From Chitinispirillaceae bacterium (lineage in GTDB: Bacteria > Fibrobacterota > Chitinivibrionia > Chitinivibrionales > Chitinispirillaceae), in NCBI GenBank assembly GCA_016930275.1, contig JAFGHA010000225.1:1-32160 (forward strand): a stretch of 32,160 bases of DNA, written 5' to 3'. Below, piece by piece: positions 8,129 through 17,303 of this stretch (positions are counted from its first letter, which is position 1; every line of letters begins with the position of its first letter). The translations under genes and the position numbers were made by a program. Under the pieces are notes generated by a model that ran no database searches, was not told where the DNA came from, and worked only from the letters and a program-made list of their open reading frames with translations.

Positions 8129-10141
8129 ATGGCCTATCTTGAAATAAAAGAAGGACCGCTCGCCGGCACTCACCTGACGCTTGAAGGAAAGATCACCATA
8201 GGTCGTCACTCGGGTTGCATCCTGCACCTCAACGATGCGAGTGTCAGCAGACATCATGCCGAAATATGGCAGAAGGATACGTACTTCGCGCTGGTCGACC
8301 TCGGATCGGCAAACGGATCCTTTGTAAACGGAGAACAACTCCATCGTCTCGTTCCCCGCCCTCTCTACGATAACGACGAAATCATCCTCGGCAACAGCAG
8401 ACTTTTTTTTCACGCCCAGGGCCAACAGCCTCCGGGCAATGACCACCATTCCCGGCAGCATACCGCCTCCACTGCATCACCGCGTACTTCCAATCTTTCG
8501 CTTTCGGTAGTCATGACCGGAGATGATCACCAGCCGCTTGTCAATGCGACCATCGATGCTTCACGGGCACTCCTGTTTGATCCGTCAAATGATGCCCCGG
8601 AACAGCTTCTCGTCACGATACAGCGGCTTCAGGCGATGGTGCAGATAGCGAACGATCTCGGTACGGTACTCAAGCCCGACGCTCTTGCTGAACGGATAAT
8701 GTCGAGCATTTTCGACATTTTCCCCCATGCCGACCGTGCGTTCATCATGGCCTGCGATAGTACGACGCAGGAACTCAAGCCCCTTGCCGCCCGATCACGC
8801 GCCACGACATCCGAGTGTGGTGAATTTCCCGTCAGCAGCACGGTATTGCAGACGGTCATCAGGGAGCGGCAGTCGATTCTGCTGTCCGATGCCAGCAGCG
8901 ATGAACGTTTCGCCGGGCAGCAATCGATAGTCAACCTGTCGATACGTTCACTGATGTGCGCACCGTTCATCTGCAAGGATGAGCTCCTTGGCGTCATCGG
9001 CGTGGACACCATGTCCCGTCAGAAGGCATTTTCCACCGACGACCTTTCAATGCTCACGGGAATCGCTTCACAGGCGGCGATTGCCTTTAAAAACGTCGAT
9101 CTCTATTCGGCCGTCGAAAATGAAACGCAGATCAGAACGCAACTTTCCCGCTATCTTTCACGCGATGTAGTCGAGGGGATTATCGGCGGCACCATTCCGC
9201 TTCGGCTCGGCGGAGAGAAAAAATGGGGCACGATTCTTTTTTGTGACATCGTGGGTTTTACCAGTATCGCCGAAAATCTTTCGGCACTCGATGTGGTTGA
9301 GAAACTCAACCGGTACTATTCGCTCGTTACTGAAATCATCACCAGTAATCATGGCACGCTTCATAAATTCGGGGGCGATATGATCATGGCGTTCTGGAAC
9401 GTCATGGTGGCCGATGACCGCGCCTGTTACAACGCGGTACGGTGCGGCCTGGAAATGCAGAACGCCATTTTCTATTTCGGGATTCAGCTTGAAAATGAGG
9501 GACAGCGCCCGCTGCATCTCGGCATCGGCTGCAATACCGGTGAATTCGCGGGCGGAAATATCGGCGGCGCCAACCGGATGGAGTACACCGTCATTGGCGA
9601 CAATGTCAATCTCGCCCAGCGCATCGAATCACTCGCCTCCCGCTGGCAGGTCCTCATTGCCGAAGAAACCTTCGATACGGTCAAAAACTTCTGCAGTGCG
9701 ATCAGGATGCAGCCGGTTCTTGTCAAAGGTAAGATTCACCCGATCACGGTATACTCCGTTCGCGGGATGCTGCTGCACGATGAATCGATGCTGCTTACCA
9801 TACCGCTGATAATCATGACCCCCGAAGGAACCATCTCGGGAAGCGGTCTTGCCACCCTCTGTAATACTTCGGAGCATGACACCGAACTCCATATCGTTTC
9901 GATGGCGACCATTCCACCATGGACCACCCTGCTGGTCCAGTTCGATCTTCCGGAACTGTCGGTTGCCCCCCGGATCACGGGAACCATCTCCGCCGCCTTC
10001 CGGCGGACGAGCGAACACAAAACCGCCTATACCCACATTGTCCTGACGGAGCTTACCGGAGATGCCGCGGCATTCATGCTGCTGCGAGCCGGTGCCTGCG
10101 GTGAATCGAGAAAAAACTGGGGAGATATGAAACGCCATTGA
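8129..10141 (+). CDS. FHA-GAF-class III adenylate/guanylate cyclase with C-terminal beta-rich domain
   Basis: A 670-aa soluble signalling protein that probably makes cAMP. Order of domains: FHA, a phosphothreonine-binding domain, at about 3-96 (TIGRHSGC, SVSRHHAEIW, DLGSANGSFVNG); GAF at about 165-325; class III cyclase catalytic domain at about 362-545. The catalytic set appears complete: metal-binding Asp373 (FCDIVGFTS) and Asp417 (KFGGDMIMAF), base-selecting Lys413 and Thr487 (EYTVIGDNVN), and transition-state Asn494 and Arg498. Lys plus Thr favours ATP over GTP, as in many bacterial adenylate cyclases. Residues about 550-655 form an extra beta-rich domain resembling PilZ, but lacking the RxxxR and (D/N)xSxxG c-di-GMP motifs. 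No membrane segment or good ribosome-binding site. The phosphoprotein partner of the FHA domain is not in this window. Confidence 0.92.
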   Translation: MAYLEIKEGPLAGTHLTLEGKITIGRHSGCILHLNDASVSRHHAEIWQKDTYFALVDLGSANGSFVNGEQLHRLVPRPLYDNDEIILGNSRLFFHAQGQQPPGNDHHSRQHTASTASPRTSNLSLSVVMTGDDHQPLVNATIDASRALLFDPSNDAPEQLLVTIQRLQAMVQIANDLGTVLKPDALAERIMSSIFDIFPHADRAFIMACDSTTQELKPLAARSRATTSECGEFPVSSTVLQTVIRERQSILLSDASSDERFAGQQSIVNLSIRSLMCAPFICKDELLGVIGVDTMSRQKAFSTDDLSMLTGIASQAAIAFKNVDLYSAVENETQIRTQLSRYLSRDVVEGIIGGTIPLRLGGEKKWGTILFCDIVGFTSIAENLSALDVVEKLNRYYSLVTEIITSNHGTLHKFGGDMIMAFWNVMVADDRACYNAVRCGLEMQNAIFYFGIQLENEGQRPLHLGIGCNTGEFAGGNIGGANRMEYTVIGDNVNLAQRIESLASRWQVLIAEETFDTVKNFCSAIRMQPVLVKGKIHPITVYSVRGMLLHDESMLLTIPLIIMTPEGTISGSGLATLCNTSEHDTELHIVSMATIPPWTTLLVQFDLPELSVAPRITGTISAAFRRTSEHKTAYTHIVLTELTGDAAAFMLLRAGACGESRKNWGDMKRH

Positions 10142-10216
10142 CAGATTTTCAGCCATTGGTATGCGTTACTTTACATTCCAACAGCGGAAAACCGGATACA
10201 AAACCGCCGCAGAAAT

Positions 10217-11905
10217 TTACCGGGGTATGACTTCAAGGGGCTCCGAAGAAGCGAACATTCCGTCCACTTTGCCGTGAAACAGACCGGCTGGTCTGCGCAG
10301 CAGCAGGTACCGGTCGACTGCAAAGAGCGGTATCTCGAAATGACGAGCGATCCGATCCGCCTCATTACCGTTATCCTGAAACCAGAGTGTCGCCAGACGC
10401 AGTTGTTCGGCCTCGTCGGTAAGCACCTCCCGCGGCACCCAGCCTACGGCACATCCGAATTTCCGTTCGACAAGAGCCCGCTCGTACTCGGTTACTCCAC
10501 TCCCCGCGAGTTCACACCGCATTCCCGCCGCCGAAAGATCCGCGAGCAGCTTTTCGGCGATACTGCGCGAAACTGCATCATCCTCGCGGAAGAGAATCCG
10601 CATTGTCTCCTGCGCCGCCGCGGGAGGAAGCTTCACCGGTTCCGCTTTCCCGGCGGTCGTTTCCGCTGAATCGGTATCTGTGGCGATCATTGAAAGTGCC
10701 CTTCCGACCCCCTTGACACTCAGTCGAAGCAGATCCGCTCCGTTGCAGTGTGACGCGACGAAGCTGCGTACCGCCTCGTTCCCCGCCGCGCAGGAGATGA
10801 AATACCGGTCGTTTGAAATCACTTCAAGCGAGGCCTGTTTATCAAGAGTCGATCGCGCATACGAAAGGTCACTCTGTGTTATCAAGGTGATTGCATCGTA
10901 TTTCTTGAGTGAAAATGAGAGAATCGGATTGTTGTCATCGTGCACCGACAACACCAGGGTGTCCAGAAGCGCCCGCCGTTTGCCCGTCGCGGTATTCGCC
11001 AGGAGCAGCAGCTTCTTCTCTTTGGTACGTAGCGGGAAATACGGTCCTATCTTCGAATACACACTCCCGCATAACCGACGGGTCGTGATCCGCCGTACCG
11101 CCAGGGTATCCCTCTTTGACAATCTGAAATAACAGGTATTCTGATCCACCGCGCCGATACCCCTGATCACCGCCTCGCGACCTGCCACGAACTCCTTGAT
11201 TCCCTCCACATTGCGGAAGAGCGCCAGCCCCTCTGCGGGATGTTTCTTCACGAATCCGGTCCATGCTTCAATGAGATCGAGGGCCGATACCACCCGGCCG
11301 GTCCCGTCAATCAGGCGACCGTTGATCGCAAGCGTGATTTTCTTCGGCGATACCGTGGACACGGAAAAAAGCGGCCCGCTGACACTGTCCCGCGCGATGA
11401 AAGGATCAACCGTCACCAGTGGCAGAAATGTACCGTCGATACCGGTCCGCTGCAGATACAGCTTCAGTGTACCGCCGGTCTGGGGAATAATCGTATCGAT
11501 AAACAGTTCCGGAGCCGTACTGTCACCCGGAAATCGTCCCATTCCCTCCTGTCCGGCCGTACCCTCGAACGTCCCTTCTGAAAACCTGCTCTGCTCGACG
11601 GGACTCAGCGACATAGGAACCTTCATTCCTTCACGGTAAGGCGCGATATGAATAACCACCTGTCCGGCGACGGTATCATTGCGCAACTCCGTAAACGGAT
11701 ACTCCTTTAAAAATGATCTGAACGTTTCGACGAACTGTTCACGTTGCGCCCACGATGAGAAGGTAACGGTATATCCGAGCGTATCGCCCGGCTGCTCTGA
11801 AACCGGGGGACAGGTTTCATGCGACACTGCGGTTCTGGTACCCGGTTGCGGTGTACACGCCAGAAGTAACAACACTACCACCATAACGGCTCTCAATAGT
11901 GACAT
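10217..11905 (-). CDS. Lipoprotein resembling family 5 extracellular solute-binding proteins
   Basis: A 562-aa predicted lipoprotein. The chosen ATG at 11905 has a strong AAGGAG ribosome-binding site 8 nt upstream and gives MSLLRAVMVVVLLLLACTP, a lipoprotein signal with lipidated Cys17; an in-frame upstream ATG at 11956 would bury the signal. The rest has the general layout of peptide/nickel-type binding proteins (SBP_bac_5): a segment with INGRLIDGTGRVVSALDLIE, a variable domain, and a late TMRILFREDDAVSRSIAEKL followed by LLADLSAAGMRCEL that matches the family's second lobe. No permease or ATPase gene is beside it, so it may be an orphan binding or sensing protein. The family link is by pattern only and could be wrong. 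It converges on the cyclase gene and diverges from the penicillin-binding protein gene. Confidence 0.7.
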   Translation of the reverse strand: MSLLRAVMVVVLLLLACTPQPGTRTAVSHETCPPVSEQPGDTLGYTVTFSSWAQREQFVETFRSFLKEYPFTELRNDTVAGQVVIHIAPYREGMKVPMSLSPVEQSRFSEGTFEGTAGQEGMGRFPGDSTAPELFIDTIIPQTGGTLKLYLQRTGIDGTFLPLVTVDPFIARDSVSGPLFSVSTVSPKKITLAINGRLIDGTGRVVSALDLIEAWTGFVKKHPAEGLALFRNVEGIKEFVAGREAVIRGIGAVDQNTCYFRLSKRDTLAVRRITTRRLCGSVYSKIGPYFPLRTKEKKLLLLANTATGKRRALLDTLVLSVHDDNNPILSFSLKKYDAITLITQSDLSYARSTLDKQASLEVISNDRYFISCAAGNEAVRSFVASHCNGADLLRLSVKGVGRALSMIATDTDSAETTAGKAEPVKLPPAAAQETMRILFREDDAVSRSIAEKLLADLSAAGMRCELAGSGVTEYERALVERKFGCAVGWVPREVLTDEAEQLRLATLWFQDNGNEADRIARHFEIPLFAVDRYLLLRRPAGLFHGKVDGMFASSEPLEVIPR

Positions 11906-12302
11906 TCGCGATTTCTCCTTATCAAACGGACTATCCGGCTTCAGCTGTTGCATCACCCCGGAAAGATGCAGTAACGGCCGGAAACAGATTACCCTATTCA
12001 GTTCTATACGGAAACAGAGATAGGGAGAGCACCCTCTCTAATACCTCAGACAAACCCGGACGATGAATCCGGCCACACCCTGTCTCCGTTCGGCGTATCG
12101 TCATCGTCCGGAATTCCCCACAGCCCGGTTCCCGACACATCCTAACCTACATAAAAATACACCCTCCGGCGCCGGGTGTCTATAACCGTTATATCTTTCA
12201 CATTTTCATACACTATTGTAGATTATTACTTTGAACAAATCACCTTCCGACACTCCGCGGAGAAACAATATCCGACCGTGACATGACAACCAAAGTGGAG
12301 CT
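11906..12302. other. 397-bp divergent spacer with inverted repeats
   Basis: No gene found. It holds a perfect 11-bp inverted repeat CCGGACGATGA/TCATCGTCCGG (12056-12066 with 12101-12111, 34-nt loop), an imperfect hairpin around 12017-12040 (AGGG/CCCT core), and a hairpin ACACCC/GGGTGT (12170-12190 region). The last, read on the minus strand, is followed by ATTTTTAT like an intrinsic terminator or attenuator. On the minus strand these elements would lie in a long leader of the lipoprotein gene. The plus-strand promoter of the penicillin-binding protein gene is proposed near 12197-12224. Confidence 0.5.
12197..12224 (+). promoter_or_regulatory. Candidate sigma-70 type promoter for the penicillin-binding protein gene
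   Basis: TTCACA at 12197-12202 (5 of 6 match to TTGACA), 16-bp spacer, TAGATT at 12219-12224 (4 of 6 to TATAAT). It lies in an AT-rich stretch about 80 bp before the start codon at 12303. Pattern only. Confidence 0.35.
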
Positions 12303-15245
12303 ATGACGAAAAAAATCCGAATTCTGAAAATTGTGCTTATTATCATCGGTATCGGTACCGGTCTCATCATTGTCGGCGCTTATCCGGCCTATCTGATCGG
12401 AAAAGTAGTTTGCTACCGCTATTTCAATAAATGGGGTAAAAAACTCGTCGACCTTGAAAACCGGGGCCTGCTTTCAAAATCATACGGTGCAGGCTGGCAG
12501 GATGTACTTACGGAAGAAGCCATGAATGACGCGGCGGCAATGATCACCGACAGAAAGGATGAAGACACCGCCGGTACCGCTCCTTCGGTACAGACCATCG
12601 ACGGAATCGTTCTCGCCGATTACCCGTCCCTCTCCATCATCAATAAACTTCGTGAAATCCGCGTGTATTCCAATACCATCGAAATTGTCGACCGCCTTGA
12701 GCGCCCGATCGCGAATATCAGAACCGATCACCGGCGCGCTCCCATCGAAGAATTCCCTTCGACACTCATTGAGGCGCTTCTTGCAGCCGAAGACAAGAAT
12801 TTCAGAGAAAACAATTACGGATTCGAGTACGGCAGTTTTGTCCGTGCCGCACTGCGTTCGGTTTTCGAAACACTGACCTCTTTCAAAAAACGTTCACCGC
12901 GCGGCACATCGACCATCACCCAACAGGTGGCCAAACTCTTCATATCCCGACTCGATGAACAGGGATTCAGGCAGGTAAACCGCTCCGTCGACCGTAAGGT
13001 CCGTGAGCTGCGTATCGCCGTGGCACTGCGAAAAATGTTTTCACCCGATGATATCCTGGAGGTGTACTGCAACCACTGTGTTACCAGCGACTACGGCATG
13101 ATCGGCTATGCCGATATCGCCGCCGGTCTGTTCAACAAGAAGCTCGGCGAGCTGAGCGACGCGGAATGCGTTTACCTCGCGCGGATGGTGAAATGGGGCA
13201 GGAACATCAGCGAGAAAATCATCCGTCAATGCCACATCGACATGCCGCGCATGGGAGAAGCGCTCGGCTGGGATGCGCAGAAACAGCAGGCGGTACTTGC
13301 CGAGATCGACACCCTGCGTTTCAACCGGCCGCGCCGGTTTCAGGGAAGTCACAGTACGCTGGTCGATCTCGCCAATGAATTCTGGCTGCTCTCATTGCGT
13401 AACATCGGCAGGCCGGAAAGCGAAGTGGAACAGATGAACATCATCGATCCGAATTCACTGATCCGGAAAAAAGGCAACCTCACGATCCGGCTCACCATCG
13501 ATATCGGATTGCAGCAACGGTTGGAAGCGCTTGTCGACGGCAGAGGATACGGCCCGGACACGGTCATTATCGACGAGGTGCGTATCGGCAGCAACGGAAG
13601 CACGGTCGATCTGGAACGCCCGCCGCGTGACACCATCCGGGCACTGCGCATTCTCGACGGACCGCTTGACTTTCATGAACCGGGCAGCGCCTATCTCACC
13701 AGCCTCAACGCGGGTGATACCGTACTTACCAATATCCGCTACTCGAAACTCGGAAAAAACCGGTACCGCCGCAGCCTGTTCCATTATGTCCGGAAACCGA
13801 TCACCACCAACGGACAGTATTTCGCCTATGCGCTCATGAACGCGAAAACCGGGAAACTCCTCGCCTACTATTCGAAAGACCGTCTCGGCAGCCGCCTTGC
13901 CTGTATGCTGCAGAACCGTACGCCCAACGGTTCATCAACCGTCAAACCGATCTGTAACGCGCTCAATTTCGATCTCGGGATCCTGAAGCCCAACATGAAA
14001 TGGACCGATACCCTGCCGGTACTCGACGATGTCCCCTGGAAGCGTGATTTCGACTACGAGCGGGGAAAAGCCACCGGAATGGTATTCGCGCACAGTGCAG
14101 TCAGGGGCGTCGGGTATCGCGTCCATAACCATAATGACGTATTTGAAGGATGTCAGTATATATTTGATCTGCTCTCGTCATCGAACAACATCCTCGGTAC
14201 CGAAACCATGTATCGTCTCAACCGGACCCTTTTCACGCCGGAAGGCGAGATCGCCCCCGATGCATTTCCGGTTGTTCAGCTGTTCTCACGTATCGGCGCG
14301 TTCTCGCGTATCAAGGATTCACTTCGGCTCAATGCGGTTACCGGAGTGCGCGTCTTCAAGGAACTCGCCCGGATCGTCGGCGTCGACACCGACTCACTCA
14401 TCTCATTCGGAAAAAAAATGCCCCTCTCCGACAGCATGTATTCGGTGGCACTCGGCGCACTCGAAATGACACTATACGAACAGATGCATCTCTTCAACAT
14501 GCTGTACAACAACGACATCATCGAACAACCGGCGAAACACCCCTCCCTCGCCATCGAATCGATCGTCCTCAACGGCGATACCGTTGTCTGTCCCGACACC
14601 ATCCGCCGGTACCACCCGTTTACCGATCTCAATTCGCTGCGAACCACCTGGCTCGGACTTCACCTGCGGCTTACCGGCAACCGGTACGATGGTCTCACCG
14701 GCTATGACATTCCCCTGTCCGTCGACTCCGCTTTTCCACCGCCGCTGCCGCCTTCCGACAGCGCCTTTTCCGCCGAGGCGTATACCGTTGATGAACCGCT
14801 GTCCAATTTCGCCAAAAGCGGTACCACCGATGACGTAATCCGCCCATACAACGTTGACGTGACCAGTAAAAAAAGAACCAACTATGGCATCTGGAATGCG
14901 GTAATCCGTATCGACCTGTCAAAGTTCTCACCGGTAAAAGATCCCGATGTTCATGATGTCACGGTCGCCTGCATCGGTGAGTGCAACGAAAAGTTCACCG
15001 GAGCACGCGACGGAAAAACCCTTCACAAATTTCTCACGAAGGAACTGCTGCACCAGGCGGGACGGAAAGTCGACAACGGGTACTTCACACGGTATGAACG
15101 GTATCTGCGCAGAGTTCCAGCCGACGAGAGACTCTGCGGTTTCGAACCGGAGGAAGATCCGTTCGCTTTTCCGGACGGTTCGGGGGATCCCATGAACACT
15201 CCTCCGGCACTCATGGAGGAACCGGCGGATATTGGAGCATGGTAG
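12303..15245 (+). CDS. Class A penicillin-binding protein (transglycosylase/transpeptidase)
   Basis: Bifunctional peptidoglycan synthase of 980 aa, anchored by an N-terminal membrane helix (about 8-30) and acting in the periplasm. The GT51 glycosyltransferase domain spans about 140-300: catalytic Glu163 in AAEDKNF, RGTSTITQQVAK at 200-211, RKVRELRIAVALRKMFS at 231-247 and GYADIAAGLFNKK at 268-280. The transpeptidase domain carries SxxK at 545-548 (STVK, followed by P), SxN at 626-628 (SSN) and KSGTT at 838-842, so both activities look intact. It is longer than typical PBP1A, with an unusual ~100-residue stretch between membrane anchor and GT domain and inserts in the transpeptidase part. GGAG lies just before the ATG, at short spacing. 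Preceded by a divergent spacer; ends 19 bp from a convergent barrel gene. Confidence 0.9.
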   Translation: MTKKIRILKIVLIIIGIGTGLIIVGAYPAYLIGKVVCYRYFNKWGKKLVDLENRGLLSKSYGAGWQDVLTEEAMNDAAAMITDRKDEDTAGTAPSVQTIDGIVLADYPSLSIINKLREIRVYSNTIEIVDRLERPIANIRTDHRRAPIEEFPSTLIEALLAAEDKNFRENNYGFEYGSFVRAALRSVFETLTSFKKRSPRGTSTITQQVAKLFISRLDEQGFRQVNRSVDRKVRELRIAVALRKMFSPDDILEVYCNHCVTSDYGMIGYADIAAGLFNKKLGELSDAECVYLARMVKWGRNISEKIIRQCHIDMPRMGEALGWDAQKQQAVLAEIDTLRFNRPRRFQGSHSTLVDLANEFWLLSLRNIGRPESEVEQMNIIDPNSLIRKKGNLTIRLTIDIGLQQRLEALVDGRGYGPDTVIIDEVRIGSNGSTVDLERPPRDTIRALRILDGPLDFHEPGSAYLTSLNAGDTVLTNIRYSKLGKNRYRRSLFHYVRKPITTNGQYFAYALMNAKTGKLLAYYSKDRLGSRLACMLQNRTPNGSSTVKPICNALNFDLGILKPNMKWTDTLPVLDDVPWKRDFDYERGKATGMVFAHSAVRGVGYRVHNHNDVFEGCQYIFDLLSSSNNILGTETMYRLNRTLFTPEGEIAPDAFPVVQLFSRIGAFSRIKDSLRLNAVTGVRVFKELARIVGVDTDSLISFGKKMPLSDSMYSVALGALEMTLYEQMHLFNMLYNNDIIEQPAKHPSLAIESIVLNGDTVVCPDTIRRYHPFTDLNSLRTTWLGLHLRLTGNRYDGLTGYDIPLSVDSAFPPPLPPSDSAFSAEAYTVDEPLSNFAKSGTTDDVIRPYNVDVTSKKRTNYGIWNAVIRIDLSKFSPVKDPDVHDVTVACIGECNEKFTGARDGKTLHKFLTKELLHQAGRKVDNGYFTRYERYLRRVPADERLCGFEPEEDPFAFPDGSGDPMNTPPALMEEPADIGAW

Positions 15246-15264
15246 AAATAAGGTTCCGTCTTTT

Positions 15265-16404
15265 TTAAAACCGGTACCCCGCCGTAAACCCGAACGACTT
15301 CTGCGAGAGAAAGAAATCCAGTGAAACCGACGAAACGAATATACCCGCGCCTCCGGTGAACACATGCGCATTTTTAAACGATGTCAGTCCCTCAAGGATG
15401 GTTTTCGGTTCACGGGCATAGCCGACCCGCAGTGCCACCATCCGGTTGATGAGTACCGAAGCCCCGCCGCGGAACACGAAGGCGGTTTTCACTTTCCGGT
15501 CGAACAATCCCATCAGTTCCATATCCACCGGGAAGAACAGGCTGATCGACGCACTCGGCTCCAGCCGATACACAACCCCGAGAAGTAATGAACGGTATCT
15601 TCCGGGAAACCAGCTGCGCGTATACCCCTCCTCATCGATAAAACGGTAGTGCCGGTCGAAACGCGCCACGGTGTCGGTACCGGAAACCGAATCGGCGATA
15701 GTGGAGTCGGAGCTGATCATACGTGGTGATTCCCGGTGCCAGGTGTATCCCAGCAGATTACGCAACACCAGACCGAAGTCGAGATGTTCGAGAAAATTCG
15801 GTTGAAAAAACCCCATATCCAATGCAAACCGTTTCACCTCAGCCCTTCCGGAACGCTCTTCAGGGGTGCTGTCAACGGTACCGATACGATGCACATTCCC
15901 GGCAGTATCAATCCGGTACCGTTCCACCGGCATTTCCCGGATATCGTCGATATCAAGAACCATTTTTTCAAACCGGAAATTAATCCCCATATCCACCGCT
16001 CCCTGTACATCGGCATTCTCGAACAGCACCCCCGAAAAATTCACGGTCATCTCATTCTGGTGAACCTTATCACCCCCCAGAAACCGGTAGTACCCCCCCA
16101 TCGCTCCTTTGCCGCTCGTATAACCGAATGCGACCGGCATGATATGGCGGTTGAACAGTGAATCCCTGCCGTATCCGGCAGCCACGGCTCCGCGACCGTT
16201 TTTCAATGAGGAATAAAAAAGCGACGGATTGTACAATCCCATGCTGATGTCGCCGGCAAGCGCGGTACCGGCGTCACCGAGACTCTTCAGCAGCGAGCTG
16301 GTGAAACTGCGTTGTGTCATGAAGGTATAGTCAGGTGACTGTGCCGTGACAGTTGCAATGAGAATGACGGCCGTCAGAATCAACTGATGTAGGACTATGC
16401 GCAT
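15265..16404 (-). CDS. Outer-membrane beta-barrel protein, PorV/UPF0164-like
   Basis: A 379-aa predicted outer-membrane barrel. A signal peptide ends at about TVTA-QS (residue 21). The mature N-terminus has LLKSLGDAGTALAGDISMGLYNPSLFY, which recalls the (A/S)xGxGGAxTAxxxDxxAxxxNPA start of PorV, PorQ and UPF0164/FadL-like barrels. The rest alternates polar and hydrophobic residues and ends in phenylalanine (GFTAGYRF), as barrels recognised by the BAM machinery do. PorV is the shuttle of the T9SS, so a barrel of this type on the same strand as sprA is notable, but this sequence is divergent and the specific PorV role is inference. AGGAAA precedes the ATG. It follows the rpmA terminator, so it probably has its own promoter. 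Confidence 0.7.
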   Translation of the reverse strand: MRIVLHQLILTAVILIATVTAQSPDYTFMTQRSFTSSLLKSLGDAGTALAGDISMGLYNPSLFYSSLKNGRGAVAAGYGRDSLFNRHIMPVAFGYTSGKGAMGGYYRFLGGDKVHQNEMTVNFSGVLFENADVQGAVDMGINFRFEKMVLDIDDIREMPVERYRIDTAGNVHRIGTVDSTPEERSGRAEVKRFALDMGFFQPNFLEHLDFGLVLRNLLGYTWHRESPRMISSDSTIADSVSGTDTVARFDRHYRFIDEEGYTRSWFPGRYRSLLLGVVYRLEPSASISLFFPVDMELMGLFDRKVKTAFVFRGGASVLINRMVALRVGYAREPKTILEGLTSFKNAHVFTGGAGIFVSSVSLDFFLSQKSFGFTAGYRF

Positions 16405-16485
16405 TGAATTTCCTGTGGAGAAGTGCTGCCGGCAAAGACGGCTGTGTTTCTGATAGCAATCAGGGAATACAACTTCAAAGATAGC

Positions 16486-16491
16486 ATTATA
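16486..16491 (-). promoter_or_regulatory. Candidate -10 box for the outer-membrane barrel gene
   Basis: A perfect TATAAT read on the minus strand, about 80 bp upstream of the ATG at 16404 and just past the rpmA terminator. No convincing -35 box at the right spacing, so this is weak. Confidence 0.3.
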
Positions 16492-16499
16492 ATCCGGAA

Positions 16500-16530
16500 A
16501 TAAAAAGGGGCTGCAACACCCTGCAGCCCC
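16500..16530 (-). terminator. Intrinsic terminator after rpmA
   Basis: A perfect 9-bp GC-rich stem, GGGGCTGCA/TGCAGCCCC (16507-16515 with 16522-16530, 6-nt loop). Read on the minus strand it is followed by a TTTTTA run. It closes the long tilS-to-rpmA array. A second palindrome, CCGGAAT/ATTCCGG (16536-16550), sits just before it. Confidence 0.85.
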
Positions 16531-16562
16531 TCAAACCGGAATAATTCCGGATATAATTCCTT

Positions 16563-16823
16563 TTATACCGCAGTCGGTATGATTTCCACCCGCTTGCGGT
16601 CGTTCTTTGACCGGGAGAATTTCACTACACCGTCAACCTTCGCGAAAAGCGTATAATCGCTCCCCAAACCGACGTTGTTTCCCGGATGCACTTTTGTCCC
16701 CTTCTGCCTGACAATGATACTGCCGGCAGTAACCGTTTCACCTCCGAAGCGCTTGACTCCGCGCATTTTCGGATTACTGTCACGACCGTTACGACTGCTT
16801 CCTACACCTTTTTTATGTGCCAT
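16563..16823 (-). CDS. rpmA: 50S ribosomal protein L27
   Basis: Component of the large ribosomal subunit near the peptidyl-transferase centre. The 86-aa product begins [20 protein letters not shown], so it has the standard N-terminus with no cleavable Firmicutes-type extension, and continues with [20 protein letters not shown] and [16 protein letters not shown]. An AAGGGAG ribosome-binding site precedes the ATG. It follows rplU after 18 bp, the usual pairing, and ends just before a strong intrinsic terminator. Confidence 0.97.
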   Translation of the reverse strand: MAHKKGVGSSRNGRDSNPKMRGVKRFGGETVTAGSIIVRQKGTKVHPGNNVGLGSDYTLFAKVDGVVKFSRSKNDRKRVEIIPTAV

Positions 16824-16841
16824 TGAAAATTGACTCCCTTG

Positions 16842-17156
16842 TTATGCATTGATCGAAATAATCTGCAACCTGGTATACGGCTGACGATGTCCGTTCTTGC
16901 GACGGTAATCCTTGCGCCGTTTACGTTTGATGACGAGTACTTTTCTGTCCTTGATATGCCCGACCACTTTTGCGGTCACGGTCGCGCCATCAACCACCGG
17001 TGTCCCTATTTTACAGGTATTGTCATCGGCACCGAGCAGCAGTACACGGTCAATGGTAATTTCATCGCCTTCGGATGCGTTGATAAGCGGAACGCGGACC
17101 GTCTCGCCGGGTGTCACTTTGAACTGAACTCCACCCTGTTCGATAATCGAATACAT
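16842..17156 (-). CDS. rplU: 50S ribosomal protein L21
   Basis: Large-subunit ribosomal protein that binds 23S rRNA. The 104-aa product begins MYSIIEQGGVQFKVTPGETV and ends with the basic KRKRRKDYRRKNGHRQPYT tail typical of L21. The upstream in-frame start at 17195 would add 13 non-conserved residues; ATG 17156 has GAGGAG 5 nt upstream, so it is the start. Preceded by a 147-bp spacer after rng, which may hold its own promoter; followed closely by rpmA. Confidence 0.97.
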   Translation of the reverse strand: MYSIIEQGGVQFKVTPGETVRVPLINASEGDEITIDRVLLLGADDNTCKIGTPVVDGATVTAKVVGHIKDRKVLVIKRKRRKDYRRKNGHRQPYTRLQIISINA

Positions 17157-17214
17157 CTTCACTCCTCTATTGACTTGCCGGTTCATCTGGTGCAACCATC
17201 GGCTGCTCCGGCCG

Positions 17215-17244
17215 TTTATGCATTATTTTCACCCGATTGGGCAA
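17215..17244 (-). promoter_or_regulatory. Weak candidate internal promoter before rplU
   Basis: On the minus strand TTGCCC (17239-17244), 18-bp spacer, CATAAA (17215-17220). Each box matches consensus at 4 of 6 positions. Functionally expected, because ribosomal protein genes should not depend only on a transcript crossing the 6.3-kb sprA. Low certainty. Confidence 0.25.
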
Positions 17245-17303
17245 TTTTCGCTGGAACAATCTTGTAAAAATAACTACCGGCTGAATGATGAAGCAAGTTT
17301 CGC

